In this document: piece after piece, positions 1-10,024 of the stretch
Position numbering within the stretch: position 1 is the stretch's first letter
Layout: every line of letters starts with the position of its first letter
DNA from: Epiperipatus broadwayi
Taxonomy: Eukaryota; Onychophora; Udeonychophora; Euonychophora; Peripatidae
Reading direction: 5' to 3'
Assembly: GCA_028023455.1 (NCBI GenBank)
Contig: JAQFVV010000204.1
Coordinates: forward strand, 1,449,501-1,513,500
DNA length: 64,000 nucleotides
Position numbers and translations under genes: made by a program
The notes under the pieces: model-generated
The model's database searches: none
What the model saw: only the letters and a program-made list of their open reading frames with translations
What the model was told of the DNA's origin: nothing

Positions 1-473
1 AAATTGATACACTTATTATATTATATAATATAATTATAAAATTTGGAAGAACAATTTAGAAAATATAGAATTAAATACAATTCTCACCATCATAAAGTTT
101 ATTTTTAAAATATATTATATTATATAATATAATAAGTGTAACATGATTATAAATTTAAACATAGCATTTATTAACTATAAGTTTTAAACTATTAAAATCG
201 AATTTTTTAAAATATACTTTTAATAATTATAGCTGTGTTATTTAATATGGCCAGCTTTTACAACCATATGCAACAATATTTTAAGCTTTACTTAACCATT
301 TTTAAATAAATCGCTATAATTTTATATACTACGTATTTGCTTTACCTTCAAATTGTACTTTAAAAATATAATCGACAAACTATAATTAATGTATTAAAAC
401 AACATATTCTAAAATTTAAAATTTTTTAGTAATTGACTGTTATGAACTATTACTGACCTATAGAAAAGGGCAC
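1..473. repeat. Dispersed repeat, copy 1 (non-coding)
   Basis: This AT-rich stretch recurs with many small differences at about 26640-27073. Shared landmarks in the same order are an 'aaatttggaaga...ttagaaaatatagaatta' segment near the start, a 'gctgtgtta...atggccagctttt' segment in the middle, and 'tatagaaaagggcacaat' at the right end. Both copies end in an AT-dinucleotide run that leads into a different element: the 399-bp tandem repeat here and an RTE-type LINE there. I see no reading frame and cannot assign a family. The left end is cut by the window edge. Confidence 0.7.
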
Positions 474-484
474 AATATATATAT

Positions 485-1062
485 ATGTCAACAGATGGCG
501 TTCTACCAAAAACACCGTCAAGCGTATGTTTACATAAATGTCAGAGCATGCATTCACTATCTCTAACTTTAATTCCACTTTCAGATCATGATTTCAAGCT
601 ATTTGCTATCATCAGTGAAAGACAGGAATTTTAGAAACTAGATCTAAACACAAACTCTGAGCGTTTATGAAACAGTTTCTATTCAGCTTGCAAGCGTGAA
701 TCTTTTAGACACATAATGACTTCAAACTCAGCATAGCAAGCCAGATAGCTACATGGGTCTGATCTCAGTTCAGCATCACCACATAGTAAAAGCCTCTGCA
801 ATATATATCATTGCTAGAAAGTCCTCAAAGGTACATTTATGAAAAACAAAAAACAAGTTAAAAACTTGCTAACGCTGGTATTTATGTCAACAGATGGCGT
901 TCTACCAAAAACACCATCAAGCATATGTTTACATAATTGTCAGAGCATGCATTCACTATCTCTAACTTTAATTCCACTTTCAGATCATGATTTCAAGCTA
1001 TTTTCTATCATCGCTGAAAGACAGGAATTTTAGAAACTAGATCTAAACACAAAACTCTGAGC
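485..1062 (+). repeat. 399-bp tandem repeat, plus-strand arm (about 1.45 units)
   Basis: The segment beginning ATGTCAACAGATGGCG at 485 recurs at 884, a period of 399 bp. Each unit carries a short palindrome (CAAGTTAAAAACTTG, seen at about 854-868). The 64-residue reading frame in each unit is carried passively by the repeat and resembles no protein I know. The array starts directly after an AT-dinucleotide run. At about 1062 the sequence flips to the opposite strand. Confidence 0.85.
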
Positions 1063-2447
1063 GCCTGTTTTTCACTGATGATAGCAAATAGCTTGAAATC
1101 ATGATCTGAAAGTGGAATTAAAGTTAGAGATAGTGAATGGATGCTCTGAAATTTATGTAAACATATGCTTGATGGTGTTTTTGGTAGAATGCCATCTGTT
1201 GACATAAATACAAGGGTTAGCAAGTTTTTAACTTGTTTTTCATTTTTTATACATGTACCTTTGAGGTCTTTCTAGCAATGATATATATTGCAAAGGCTTC
1301 TACTATGTGGTGATGCTGAACTGAGATCAGACTCTTGTAGCTATCTGGCTTGCTATGCTGAGTTTGAAGACATTACGTGTCTAAAAGATTCACACTTGCA
1401 AGCTGAATAGAAACTGTTTCATAAATGCTCAGAGTTTGTGTTTAGATCTAGTTTCTAAAATTCCTGTCTTTCACTGATGATAGCAAATAGCTTGAAATCA
1501 TGATCTGAAAGTGGAATTAAAGTTAGAGATAGTGAATTCATGCTCTGACATTTATGTAAACATACGCTTGACGGTGTTTTTAGTAGAACACCATCTGTTG
1601 ACATAAATACCAGTGTTAGCAAGTTTTTAACTTGTTTTTTGTTTTTCATAAATGTACCTTTGAGGACTTTCTAGCAATGACATATATTGCAGAGGCTTAT
1701 ACTATGTGGTGATGCTGAACTGAGATCAGACTCATGTAGCTATCTGGCTTACTATGCTGAGTTTGAAGACATTACATGTCTAAAAGATTCACGCTTGCAA
1801 GCTGAATAGAAACTGTTTCATAAACGCTCAGAGTTTGTGTTTAGATCTAGTTTCTAAAATTCCTGTCTTTCACTGATGATAGAAAATAGCTTGAAATCAT
1901 GATCTGAAAATGGATTAAAGTTAGAGATAGTGAATTCATGCTCTGACATTTATGTAAACATATGCTTGATGGTGTTTTTGTTAGAACGCCATCTGTTGAG
2001 ATAAATACAAGCGTTAGCAAGTTTTTAACTTGTTTTTTGTTTTTTATAAATATACCTTTGAGGTCTTTCTAGCAATGATATATATTGCAGAGGCTTTTAC
2101 TATGTGGTGATGCTGAACTGAGATCAGACCCATGTAGCTACCTGGCCTGCTATGCTGAGTTTGAAGACCTTGCGTGTCTAAAAGATTCACACTTGCAAGC
2201 TGAATAGAAACTGTTTCATAAACGCTCAGAGTTTGTGTTTAGATCTAGTTTCTAAAATTCCTGTCTTTCACTGATGATAACAAATAGCTTGAAATCATGA
2301 TCTGAAAGTGGAATTAAAGTTAGAGATAGTGAATGCATGCTCTGACATTTATGTAAACATACGCTTGATGGTGTTTTTGGTAGAACGCCATCTGTTGACA
2401 TAAATACAAGCATTTGCAAGTTTTTAACTTGTTTTTTGTTTTTCATA
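1063..2447 (-). repeat. 399-bp tandem repeat, minus-strand arm (about 3.5 units)
   Basis: The same unit as at 485-1062 runs here in reverse. The landmark complementary to the start of the plus unit (ctgttgacat, once mutated to ctgttgagat) falls at about 1195, 1594, 1993 and 2391, spacings of 398-399 bp. The arm ends at 2447 in tttttcat, the complement of the unit's ATGAAAAAC start, then an AT run, then the left LTR-like repeat at 2459. Copies differ at scattered positions, so the array is not brand new. Confidence 0.85.
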
Positions 2448-2458
2448 TATATATATAT

Positions 2459-5400
2459 TGTAAAAAATCGATAAATCTATATTTATTTTCAAAAATCATT
2501 TGTTGTTTTTTTTAAAAAAAATCTCTTTGATTTGATGTTTATATATGGAGTATTAATATCGTTTATGGTTATTAGTTATAGTTATTGTTGTTTGGATTTA
2601 TTATTTTATTTATTTGTAAATGGTACATCGCTGTGAATATGTAATTGTTATTATTGTTATTATTCTTAATGGTGAGATTTTTAATGGTAATAGTGACATG
2701 TTTTAATTATTATAAATAAATAGAGACATATAAATTGTTGATTATAAAAAAGACTATTTTATTTGAAGTGATTATTTTAAAAATGCAATGTTATTATCTA
2801 TGTACATATATATTTTTAAAGCTATCAAATAAATTTTCGATTTAAATTTTTTTTTATATGATTGATATTTTTATTTTTTTTAAATTAATTGTTTAAAAAA
2901 AAAACATATGTAACAATGGTTGTAAAAACTGCATTTCCTTGTGCACATGGAGAACAACAACAACAATAGAAAAAAAAGCCATTATTAAGATAGTTATTAA
3001 AAGAATCTGAAGGGAAAAAGCTAATTGTACATTTATATTCAGAATTTTCATTTGTCAAGATAATTGGATAATCTATTTTATGTAAACACCTTAATAATGA
3101 AGGGGTGAATAATATATCACAGCCAGGGGCTACACCTTTTCTTTTCTTTTATCCCAAGGCAATTTAAAAAGAAAAATTAGGCAAAGTGTCAGCACATGAA
3201 TGTCACCACATCTTAAGTTAAAATTTGATATGGTTATCTAGGAGTTTATAATAGTAAATTCAGTAACAAGTCGGAAGCAACTAGAATCAATATATTGGAT
3301 TCAACATTTCAATTTATTTATTTATTTTTCAAGGAGAGAAATCTTTAAAAAAAATGGAATATATATATATATATGCATTTGGAAACCGATAATTTTCTCT
3401 AACGTGATATTTTCTTCAAAATTTAACCTTGGCTAGAATGCATTCTAATATTAAAAAAATATAAGAGAATAAAACAACAGAACAAGTTGACTTTTCAAAA
3501 GAAAAATGAACAAGTTGAACTTTGAAAAGGTAATAAATAACTTTATTAATGTAAATGATATGTTTATATATATATAATTTTTGAGATCGATATTCTTTTT
3601 TTTTTTTAATTAGAAAAATGAAATGTTTTTATAAATATAATTCTGTTCTATTTAAGTGTCTTGTTTAAAAAAGCTAACATTTAATAAATGTCAAAATTAA
3701 CATTTAAGTATTAGAAATTTGTAAGTAAAGCTCTAAGTTTAGGTTGCATATGGGTTATTATATATATAGTTAATAAGTGAAATTTATATTTGCGAATTTT
3801 ATTATCAAAAGTTTTATTATTTATATAATTTAATTTTTTTTTAATATTATTTATTTATTTATTAGATAATTAGATATGTTTTTAAAGATGGATCTTAGAT
3901 TGAGTTAATTTATTGAGGCTTACTTATCAATTAGAAATCATCATTATACTTATATACTTTTGTGTGTGTGTATATATATATATATAAGATAACAAATAAC
4001 AAAATGAGGTAAAATAAGTTCCATATTCATGTTAAGTTATAAGTTAGCACTAAATGACTAAGTAGTCAAAGATATGTTATATTTATTTATAGGCCTGAGT
4101 GAGCCTCATTGTAAATAATAAAAAAAGTATTCAATGCTTGTAGAAATAAGTATAGTCCAAAAGTGGATATAATATATAAACCCTTTTATAATGTAGTGGA
4201 GTAAATTTTGATGATTTCTTTTGATTTAATGATACTTAATCGATTAACCTAGGTTTGAGAGCATAACCATTATTTATTTTATTAATTTACAATATTTTAC
4301 CATTCAATTATTCACTTATTTATTTATCTATTTTCATTTTCACTTCATATAATAACTCTTATGCAAACATAAACAACAATTCATATATTTGCTGTATATA
4401 ATATACTTTTATTTTTTTAAATTGGAATATTTGGAAAATATAAATATTGATTTGTGTTTATATTAATGTATACTTGTTGAGCACAAATATGTCTTTGTCT
4501 ATTTAATATATACTTATTGTAAGTATATATGTATTTTTTTTTTGTATTTGGGTTTGTATTTAAAAACTATTTAAAACACTGATATTACTTAAAAATCAAA
4601 CCATAATATAGAAATAAAGGATGTACTATTTGTTTTATAAGTAATGCCTTTGTATTTTATTTGGAAGTGTATTAATATTTTATTCTTATTTTTATTTTTT
4701 AGTGCCCGAGTCATTATGAAGTTTATTAAATTCACAACTTAGTGGAGAATAATTTTATATTTCAATTATTATTTAGTTTTTAGGTCACTTATACAAGTCA
4801 ATGTTCATTGATATGTTTAGATATACATAAGTTTACTTATTTGATGTGTATATTAGATTCAATAAAATTTTCTTTGTTTCTAGTATATATTTTGTTAGTT
4901 AGTCATATTAACCCTAAGAACAAATTATAATGATAGGTTTTATTATTGCTCTGTATGATTTTGGATTTATTTTATGTATAGCTAGTTGGAAGGGCATATA
5001 AACAATTTATTTAAATATAATTGGGATAATTTTATCTTACTTCATTTAAATTATATAATTTATTATATTTGGCTTTCTCAACAATTGGATTCATTTAGAT
5101 TGTTAAGATCATTCTTTATATGTATATTCCAATCTATTATATTTGTCATCAATGTTTTGGGCATTCTTTTCTCAATATATGTGTATGATATACTATGTTT
5201 ATATTATTTAAATTGGATGATAAATACGTTCTATTACATTTGGGACTATCAATGTGTGGACATGATTAATTAAGGACTGTTGATAGTCATTCCATTATAT
5301 TTGATGCTTAAAATGTGAGGTTTGATTCATTACAATTCGTTTATGAGGATAGAGTAATCATAATTCCATTAAATTTGGCTTTCCCAATGATTGGGGCCTT

Positions 5401-5585
5401 TCAATTGATGATAGGCATTCCATTACATTTTGGCACCAACGTTTGGGGCCTTCTTTCTTCATATGTGTATTTTTGTTTGACATCATTTAGATTATATATT
5501 TTCCATTACATTTTGTCTTCCAATGTTTGGAGCATTATTTTCTTCTCATATACATTCCATGACATTTGGCATGCCATCTTAGGGG
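2459..5585 (+). repeat. Left long terminal repeat (aligned part)
   Basis: This matches 10025-13148 base for base with roughly one difference in ten or fewer by eye, and with short indels mainly in A, T and AT runs. Both copies start TGTAAAA. Here the start directly follows an AT run at the end of the 399-bp array. The match to the right copy is lost at about 5585. Because related subrepeats (ATTACATTTGG followed by a G-rich half) continue here to about 5650, the true left LTR probably extends further, and the right copy has lost its end. Confidence 0.75.
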
Positions 5586-5650
5586 CGTGGTTAATTGATT
5601 ATTGTTGATGACAAATAATTTGTTACATTTGGTTATCAACTAGGGCTTGA
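5016..5650 (+). repeat. Degenerate subrepeats inside the left LTR
   Basis: A motif of the form ATTACATTTGG followed some bases later by AATGxTTGGGGC recurs irregularly, for example near 5065, 5231, 5291, 5366, 5422, 5504, 5554 and 5620, with unequal spacing. The right LTR holds the same series from about 12624 to 13100. Subrepeats of this kind are common in LTR promoter and U3 regions, but I have no evidence for promoter activity here. Confidence 0.5.
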
Positions 5651-6098
5651 AAACAAATATATCAATGTTTTATTTTCCATTATAAGTGACTTTTAAACAT
5701 GAAGTTCAATTAGTGAATGTTTGTTGATGACAAATTGCACTATTACAATTTTTACTGAAATAATGAAATGGTATTAAGTTTTAAGTTCCAGAAAATTTAT
5801 ACATTTTTTTTCTTCTCTATTTTATCAGGACTTACTTATATAATGGTGAACCTAGCTGTGATAGGCTAGAGATAAGTATCAATTTAATCATTTTATGCTT
5901 AACTACCATTATCTTGAATGAGAAAGTTGTCTCACAATATTATCGAGTTAGTTACTTTTAGCGCATGTGAACATTTTATAACATTTTAAATATTTCAAGG
6001 TTATATTGAATTTGATATAAAATTTCCACATTTCAATATTGTATAAGTGTAGAATCCTCATTATCATTACACATAAATAAATGTTAGTTAGTGATCTC

Positions 6099-6150
6099 AG
6101 TTGTTATTCTCCATATATATATATATATATATATATGGAGAATAACAACT
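6099..6150. repeat. AT-centred perfect hairpin
   Basis: The left arm AGTTGTTATTCTCC (6099-6112) and its exact reverse complement (6137-6150) flank an uninterrupted AT-dinucleotide loop. A second hairpin, a run of TC, then AT, then GA, follows immediately (about 6167-6200) and leads into a long GA run. Confidence 0.85.
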
Positions 6151-6151
6151 A

Positions 6152-6173
6152 TATATATATATATATATCTCTC

Positions 6174-6231
<58 letters not shown>
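6152..6231. repeat. AT then GA microsatellite
   Basis: An AT-dinucleotide run (6151-6189, interrupted by ctctc) passes into a GA-dinucleotide run up to about 6231. The overlapping reading frame of alternating Ile-Tyr and Arg-Glu is an artefact of the repeat. Confidence 0.9.
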
Positions 6232-6233
<2 letters not shown>

Positions 6234-6500
6234 TTTACTAATGTTATAATGATAGATGAGACTTTTTATAAATCAAGAAGTTCATATTATTAAACAACTG
6301 AAATTTAGATTATTGGATAGGTACTATGTATAATAAAATTAAAAGGCTTGTACTTTGCTTAATTGAGTAATAGCATGTTGGGATAATAGGAGAGATGGTG
6401 AGCCCTTGATCTGTGGTAATTACTACATAGAAATATATATATATATATATATATCTTAGATTTTTTTGTATGAGTATATAATATTGCAGTTCTAGTAATA

Positions 6501-7524
6501 ATGGATAACAGTAATGAAATGCCAGTTAGTGGTAATTTTGATTTAAGGAATTTAGTAGAGATACTAAGAGCTGAGATAAAAACTGTGATGATCTTTCCCA
6601 GAAACTAGAGTCTAGTTTAAAAATTAACTCTGATGAACTTAGAACTGAGATAAAATCCAACTCTGATAAACTAGAGTCTAGATTAAAAACCAATTTTGAT
6701 GAACTTAGAGTTGAGATAAAAACCAATTCTGAGAAACTAAAGTCTAGATTAATAACTAACTCTGATAAACTTAGAACTGAGTTAAAAATCAACTCTGATT
6801 AACTAAAAGCAGAACTTAGGGCTGAGATTAAATCCAACTCTGATGAACTTTCTAGAGGATTAAAAGTTGAGTTCAAAGCTCTGGTAGATAATAGTGTTAG
6901 GAGATTAGAAATAAAATTTGATGAAAAGATGGAAAAATACAGAGAAGAGACAATGGTTGAAGCTAATTCTTTGAAAGCAAAATTCAAAATAATAAGTAGT
7001 GAAATGAGGAAAGAAAATCAAGAAATTGTAGCCAGATTTGAAGAGTCTAAGAAAGAACATGGGGAATTTGAGAAAAGGATTATTGATCATAGCAAAGTAT
7101 TGTGGGATAAATTCCAAGCATTGAAAATTGATAATGAATCTTCATTTAACAATATTCATACAATTATCTCTGCTGAAGTTAAGGTTGATGTTGGATTGCA
7201 ATAAGAGGAACAGCTAATTGATGTTAATAAATTACAGGATATAGATGAACGGATTAATGTAGTAAGTAATGTTACTTCTAATCATATTCAGGAAGTAGAT
7301 GCTAAAATGGATTAAAATCAAGTAAAATTAAGACTCCTTTCAGAATATATAAATAATAGTGGAATTGAAGCCTATAAAAATTATGAAATAGAGGTATGAA
7401 AAGATGTTTCAGAGATAGGTGTAAAAGTTGAAGAAATGAAAACTATTATGTTAGAGAATTGTGAATGAATATCAAATTTACAAAAACAATGGAGAGAACA
7501 TAAAGTAGAGATAGACCAAAGTAA
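6501..7524 (+). pseudogene. Gag-like N-terminus with hendecad coiled coil (decayed)
   Basis: Coding potential starts at ATG 6501 (MDNSNEMPVS). After a frame break near 6585 it reads as a highly charged helical protein. From about 6597 to 6850 there are six to seven repeats of 11 residues, each about L-(K/R/E)-(T/S)-(E/R)-(I/L)-K-x-N-S-D-(E/K). This hendecad spacing is a standard coiled-coil signature. The longest open stretch is 6929-7204. In-frame stops follow near 6798, 7202, 7313, 7397, 7466 and 7526, several explained by single C-to-T or G-to-A changes. Coiled coils at Gag N-termini can support particle assembly, but that role here is inference. The protein is broken and not expressible as it stands. 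Confidence 0.55.
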
Positions 7525-8640
7525 ATGAAAAATAATATTGCAGACAGAGGTCATCCTAAGGATGAAACATTTGCTAAGAAATTGGTAAATAAGGAAAATT
7601 TTGAGTGTTATTTAGATAAAGTTCATGATGGAACAAATGTGATGGAGTCCAAAAGATCTTCTGATTCTCCCCACAAAATCTCTAGTGATTCATTTATGAA
7701 TCATAATGCTTCAAGGTTTATTAATGTTAAGGATTTTAAAGGCAAATATCATGAGAATCCTATGGAATACTTGAGCACATTAGAGGAGTGGTTTACACTC
7801 AGTATCCTGTCAGAGAAAGAAAAGTTGGCAGTTGCTAGTAACCATCTATATGCATCAGCTAAAGAATAGTGGAGATCTCTGTTTGAAAGGCCTCAGACTT
7901 ATGGTGATTATTGCCAAGCCATAATGAATAATTTCTGGAATGAGGACAGCAGGATTCTATACGCCATAGACTTTCTCATGAAAAATACACTTCTCATGAT
8001 GGGAGTTATACTCAATATTTTTGACATCAGATGGCCAAATTCAAAACCCTGACTGCATTTCCATTATCAAAAACCCAGATTGTGTGGATTTTGCATAGAA
8101 ATTTACCAAGGCATAATGAACAAACATTGGTGGCTGGAGATCAGCATACCATTGAAGAAGTAGCAGATATCCTGGGAATATTAGAAGCTGGAGAGGGTAC
8201 TTGTAAAAGATCATCTGAAACTAAACAGGATAACCCTAGTTACATTTTAGCAAATATACAATATCACATACCAAGAAACCAATTTGCAAGTCGCATGCAC
8301 AGGTCCACAAGAAATTATCGTAATAATAGGAGACAAAATCCATATAGGGATCATGGAGGTTACATTAGGAATTGTGAATATAATCATGTTACCAGTTTAC
8401 AGCCAGAAAGTTATCCATATTGTACCACCAGTACTGGGGTTAAGACTCCAGCAGCTGGATGTTCAAATCATCCATTAAACTAAATTGGGCCTCATGGCAG
8501 TGTTCCTCACTGTGGGGACCAATGATTGATATGGAGAGCAGTGATTTGGTTGTGGCTTTAAATTCAACCGAGTTTGAACTGAAAGATTTTGCAATGAAAG
8601 AAATAGAGAACCAATATTTTTTAATAATTGTCCAGAAATT
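7525..8640 (+). pseudogene. Ty3-like Gag core (decayed)
   Basis: The 7525-7869 frame (114 residues) has the layout of a Ty3/gypsy Gag capsid: F-K-G-x4-P-x2-YL-x3-EEWF, then a block rich in K, A and L leading to A-K-E, a stop at 7867, then WRSLF. The helix-rich continuation is read through frames at about 7868-8030, then 8031-8483 (150 residues, with LPRHNEQTLVAG and an HTIEEVADILGILEAG helix). No CCHC zinc knuckle was found, though an Arg/Asn-rich tract near 8300-8350 could serve nucleic-acid binding. Family assignment rests on the pattern only. At least three frame changes or stops show it is dead. It sits between the coiled coil and the protease segment, as expected for gag. Confidence 0.55.
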
Positions 8641-8750
8641 ATGATCATGTTTGGAAAAATTGAAATTAGATTAATTGATACCAGTAGTCAGGCTTCCATC
8701 ATTTCTGATGAATTATTTCACCGACATTTAGAAGGGGGTTAATTCAAGTA
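8641..8750 (+). pseudogene. Retropepsin-like protease fragment
   Basis: Around 8650-8738 the sequence reads I-M-F-G-K-I-E-I-R-L-I-D-T-S-S-Q-A-S-I-I, followed by SDELFHRHLE. The family pattern is a short beta strand, then (L/A)IDTG(S/A), then a hydrophobic I-S turn. The match to strand-IDT-x-S-Q-x-S-xIS-xELF is good, but the catalytic-loop glycine is Ser (ACC AGT AGT). A frame break follows after the HRHLEGG stretch at about 8741. In retroelements this enzyme cleaves the Gag polyprotein. This copy is almost certainly inactive. Confidence 0.5.
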
Positions 8751-8812
8751 AGGTTTGGAGACAAGTTAAGTAAGAATTTTAATATAAATATTCATAAGAA
8801 CAAAGTTAACCC

Positions 8813-9300
8813 AAAGAGAGAGATCTGGGAAAAGCCCAAGCAAAACTTAAATTTCAAAATAAGGAGAAAATCAAAGTGGAATTTTTTAGAGAAATATTTA
8901 ATCATGATAGAAATATGAAAAAAATTCAAGTAAAATTTAAAAGATGAGTAGAGAGAAGATTAAGATAGATAATCTTAAAAAAATGTAAACAAAGAAAGAG
9001 AGATTGGAAAAGCCAAAGTTAAATTTAAAGTTATAGATGGAATGATAAAAAATATTGATTTTTAGAGAGAATATTGACAAGGAAAGAGATGTAGGGAAAG
9101 CAAAGGTAAAATTTAAAAGAATGAGTAAAAAGATATTTGATCTGAATCTTGGTAGAAAGAGGATTGATGAGGAAAAAGAAATTGGCAAAGCCAAAATTAA
9201 ACTTAAAATAATAAGTGATGATGTGATTAGTAAAGATTTTCTTTGATAAAATATAGCTAAGGAAAGATATTTAAGTAAACCTAAAGTCAAACTGAAAAGA
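8813..9300 (+). pseudogene. Six 30-residue tandem protein repeats
   Basis: A motif close to K-E-R-(D/E)-(V/I/L)-G-K-A-(K/Q)-(V/I/A)-K-(L/F)-K starts at 8813, about 8902 (weak), 8991, 9079, 9169 and 9259, spacings of 88-90 bp. A period of 30 codons kept across stops and small frame breaks shows that selection on a protein, not on DNA, shaped it before decay. The longest open stretch is 9055-9246. I recognise no family. It is downstream of the protease segment, where pol would normally lie. Confidence 0.6.
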
Positions 9301-9359
9301 ATTAATATAAAACAGGATATTATTAATGTTATTAAGCAAAATGATTCTCAAAAAGTTTT

Positions 9360-9933
9360 TTATGTGAAGTTGTATTACATCAATCTGATTTGCAATTTTT
9401 AAAGGATTGTTTAGAAAATTTGAATGAATACCATTCAAAATTGCCCAGAGAATAGTTTTAAATTGAACATAGAACAAGTGAAGTAAAACAAAAACATACT
9501 CAAGACAATGATGTTTATCAGGATATTCAAATGAAAATTAATAGATTATCTGATAAAGTAGCAACTGTTATTGATAAAATTAAGAATTATGTTAGTGCTT
9601 ATGATCAAGTTAGTATTTATGTAAAGGATATAGAGGCAGAATCTAAGGAAATTATAGCAAAATCTTTAGATGCTGATTCCAAAATTATTCAAAAGCAATT
9701 GAATTATACCAAATCATTATATGTAAATCATGTAAGTTCAAGGCAAATTTCTTGACAGAGTTCAACAAACTGGAAATTCTTACAGTGAAGAATTAAAAGA
9801 CACTTCTGATTATTGTTTATTTAAAGAGAACTTGGACCAAGATCTAGATGATCTGAAAAATAGAAATGAACAAATGAATATGTTTATAAGTAAGAAAAGT
9901 AATATTCTTCAAACCATGTTAGTCCTTAGATAG
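9360..9933 (+). pseudogene. Unknown helical C-terminal region of the LTR element
   Basis: One frame from about 9366 continues through two stops (near 9447 and 9453) into the 9531-9755 reading frame. After a frame break near 9745 it runs on to a stop at 9931. Predicted content is charged, helical and rich in K, D, E, I and L, with spaced hydrophobics as in a coiled coil. There is no membrane segment, so it does not look like an envelope protein, and there are no RT or integrase motifs. Function is unknown. Confidence 0.45.
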
Positions 9934-10010
9934 AATACAAATTTAAGAACTTTTTCAATAGATTATAATTAATTAGTTATTTCCAAAGACATTTTTGTTT
10001 TTTGTTTTGT

Positions 10011-10021
10011 GGATTAGGGGG
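10011..10021 (+). promoter_or_regulatory. Polypurine-tract-like sequence
   Basis: GGATTAGGGGG lies three bases before the TGTAAAA start of the right LTR copy. It is the only G run of this kind nearby in a very AT-rich setting. In LTR retrotransposons a purine tract in this position primes plus-strand DNA synthesis. The role is inferred from position and composition. Confidence 0.55.
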
Positions 10022-10024
10022 TAT

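Larger units (their letters stand above)
5586..6500 (+). other. LTR remainder or untranslated leader
   Basis: This stretch lies between the aligned end of the left LTR and the first ATG of the decayed coding strand. It holds two more subrepeat-like pieces (5600-5750), an AT/GA microsatellite with hairpins (6099-6231) and a second AT run (6434-6454). I looked for a primer-binding site. TGGTGAGCCC at 6397 is the only TGG-start candidate with some GC content, and its complement does not fold into a convincing tRNA 3' end. Confidence 0.45.

Noticed and set aside
839-2446. Repeated 64-71-residue frames in the 399-bp units
   Set aside because: Carried by the tandem repeat. Changes between copies fall equally on all codon positions as far as I can see.
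6397-6420. TGGTGAGCCCTTGATCTG as a tRNA primer-binding site for the LTR element
   Set aside because: Its complement does not give a standard T-arm and acceptor end, and the expected CA end of the LTR is not next to it.
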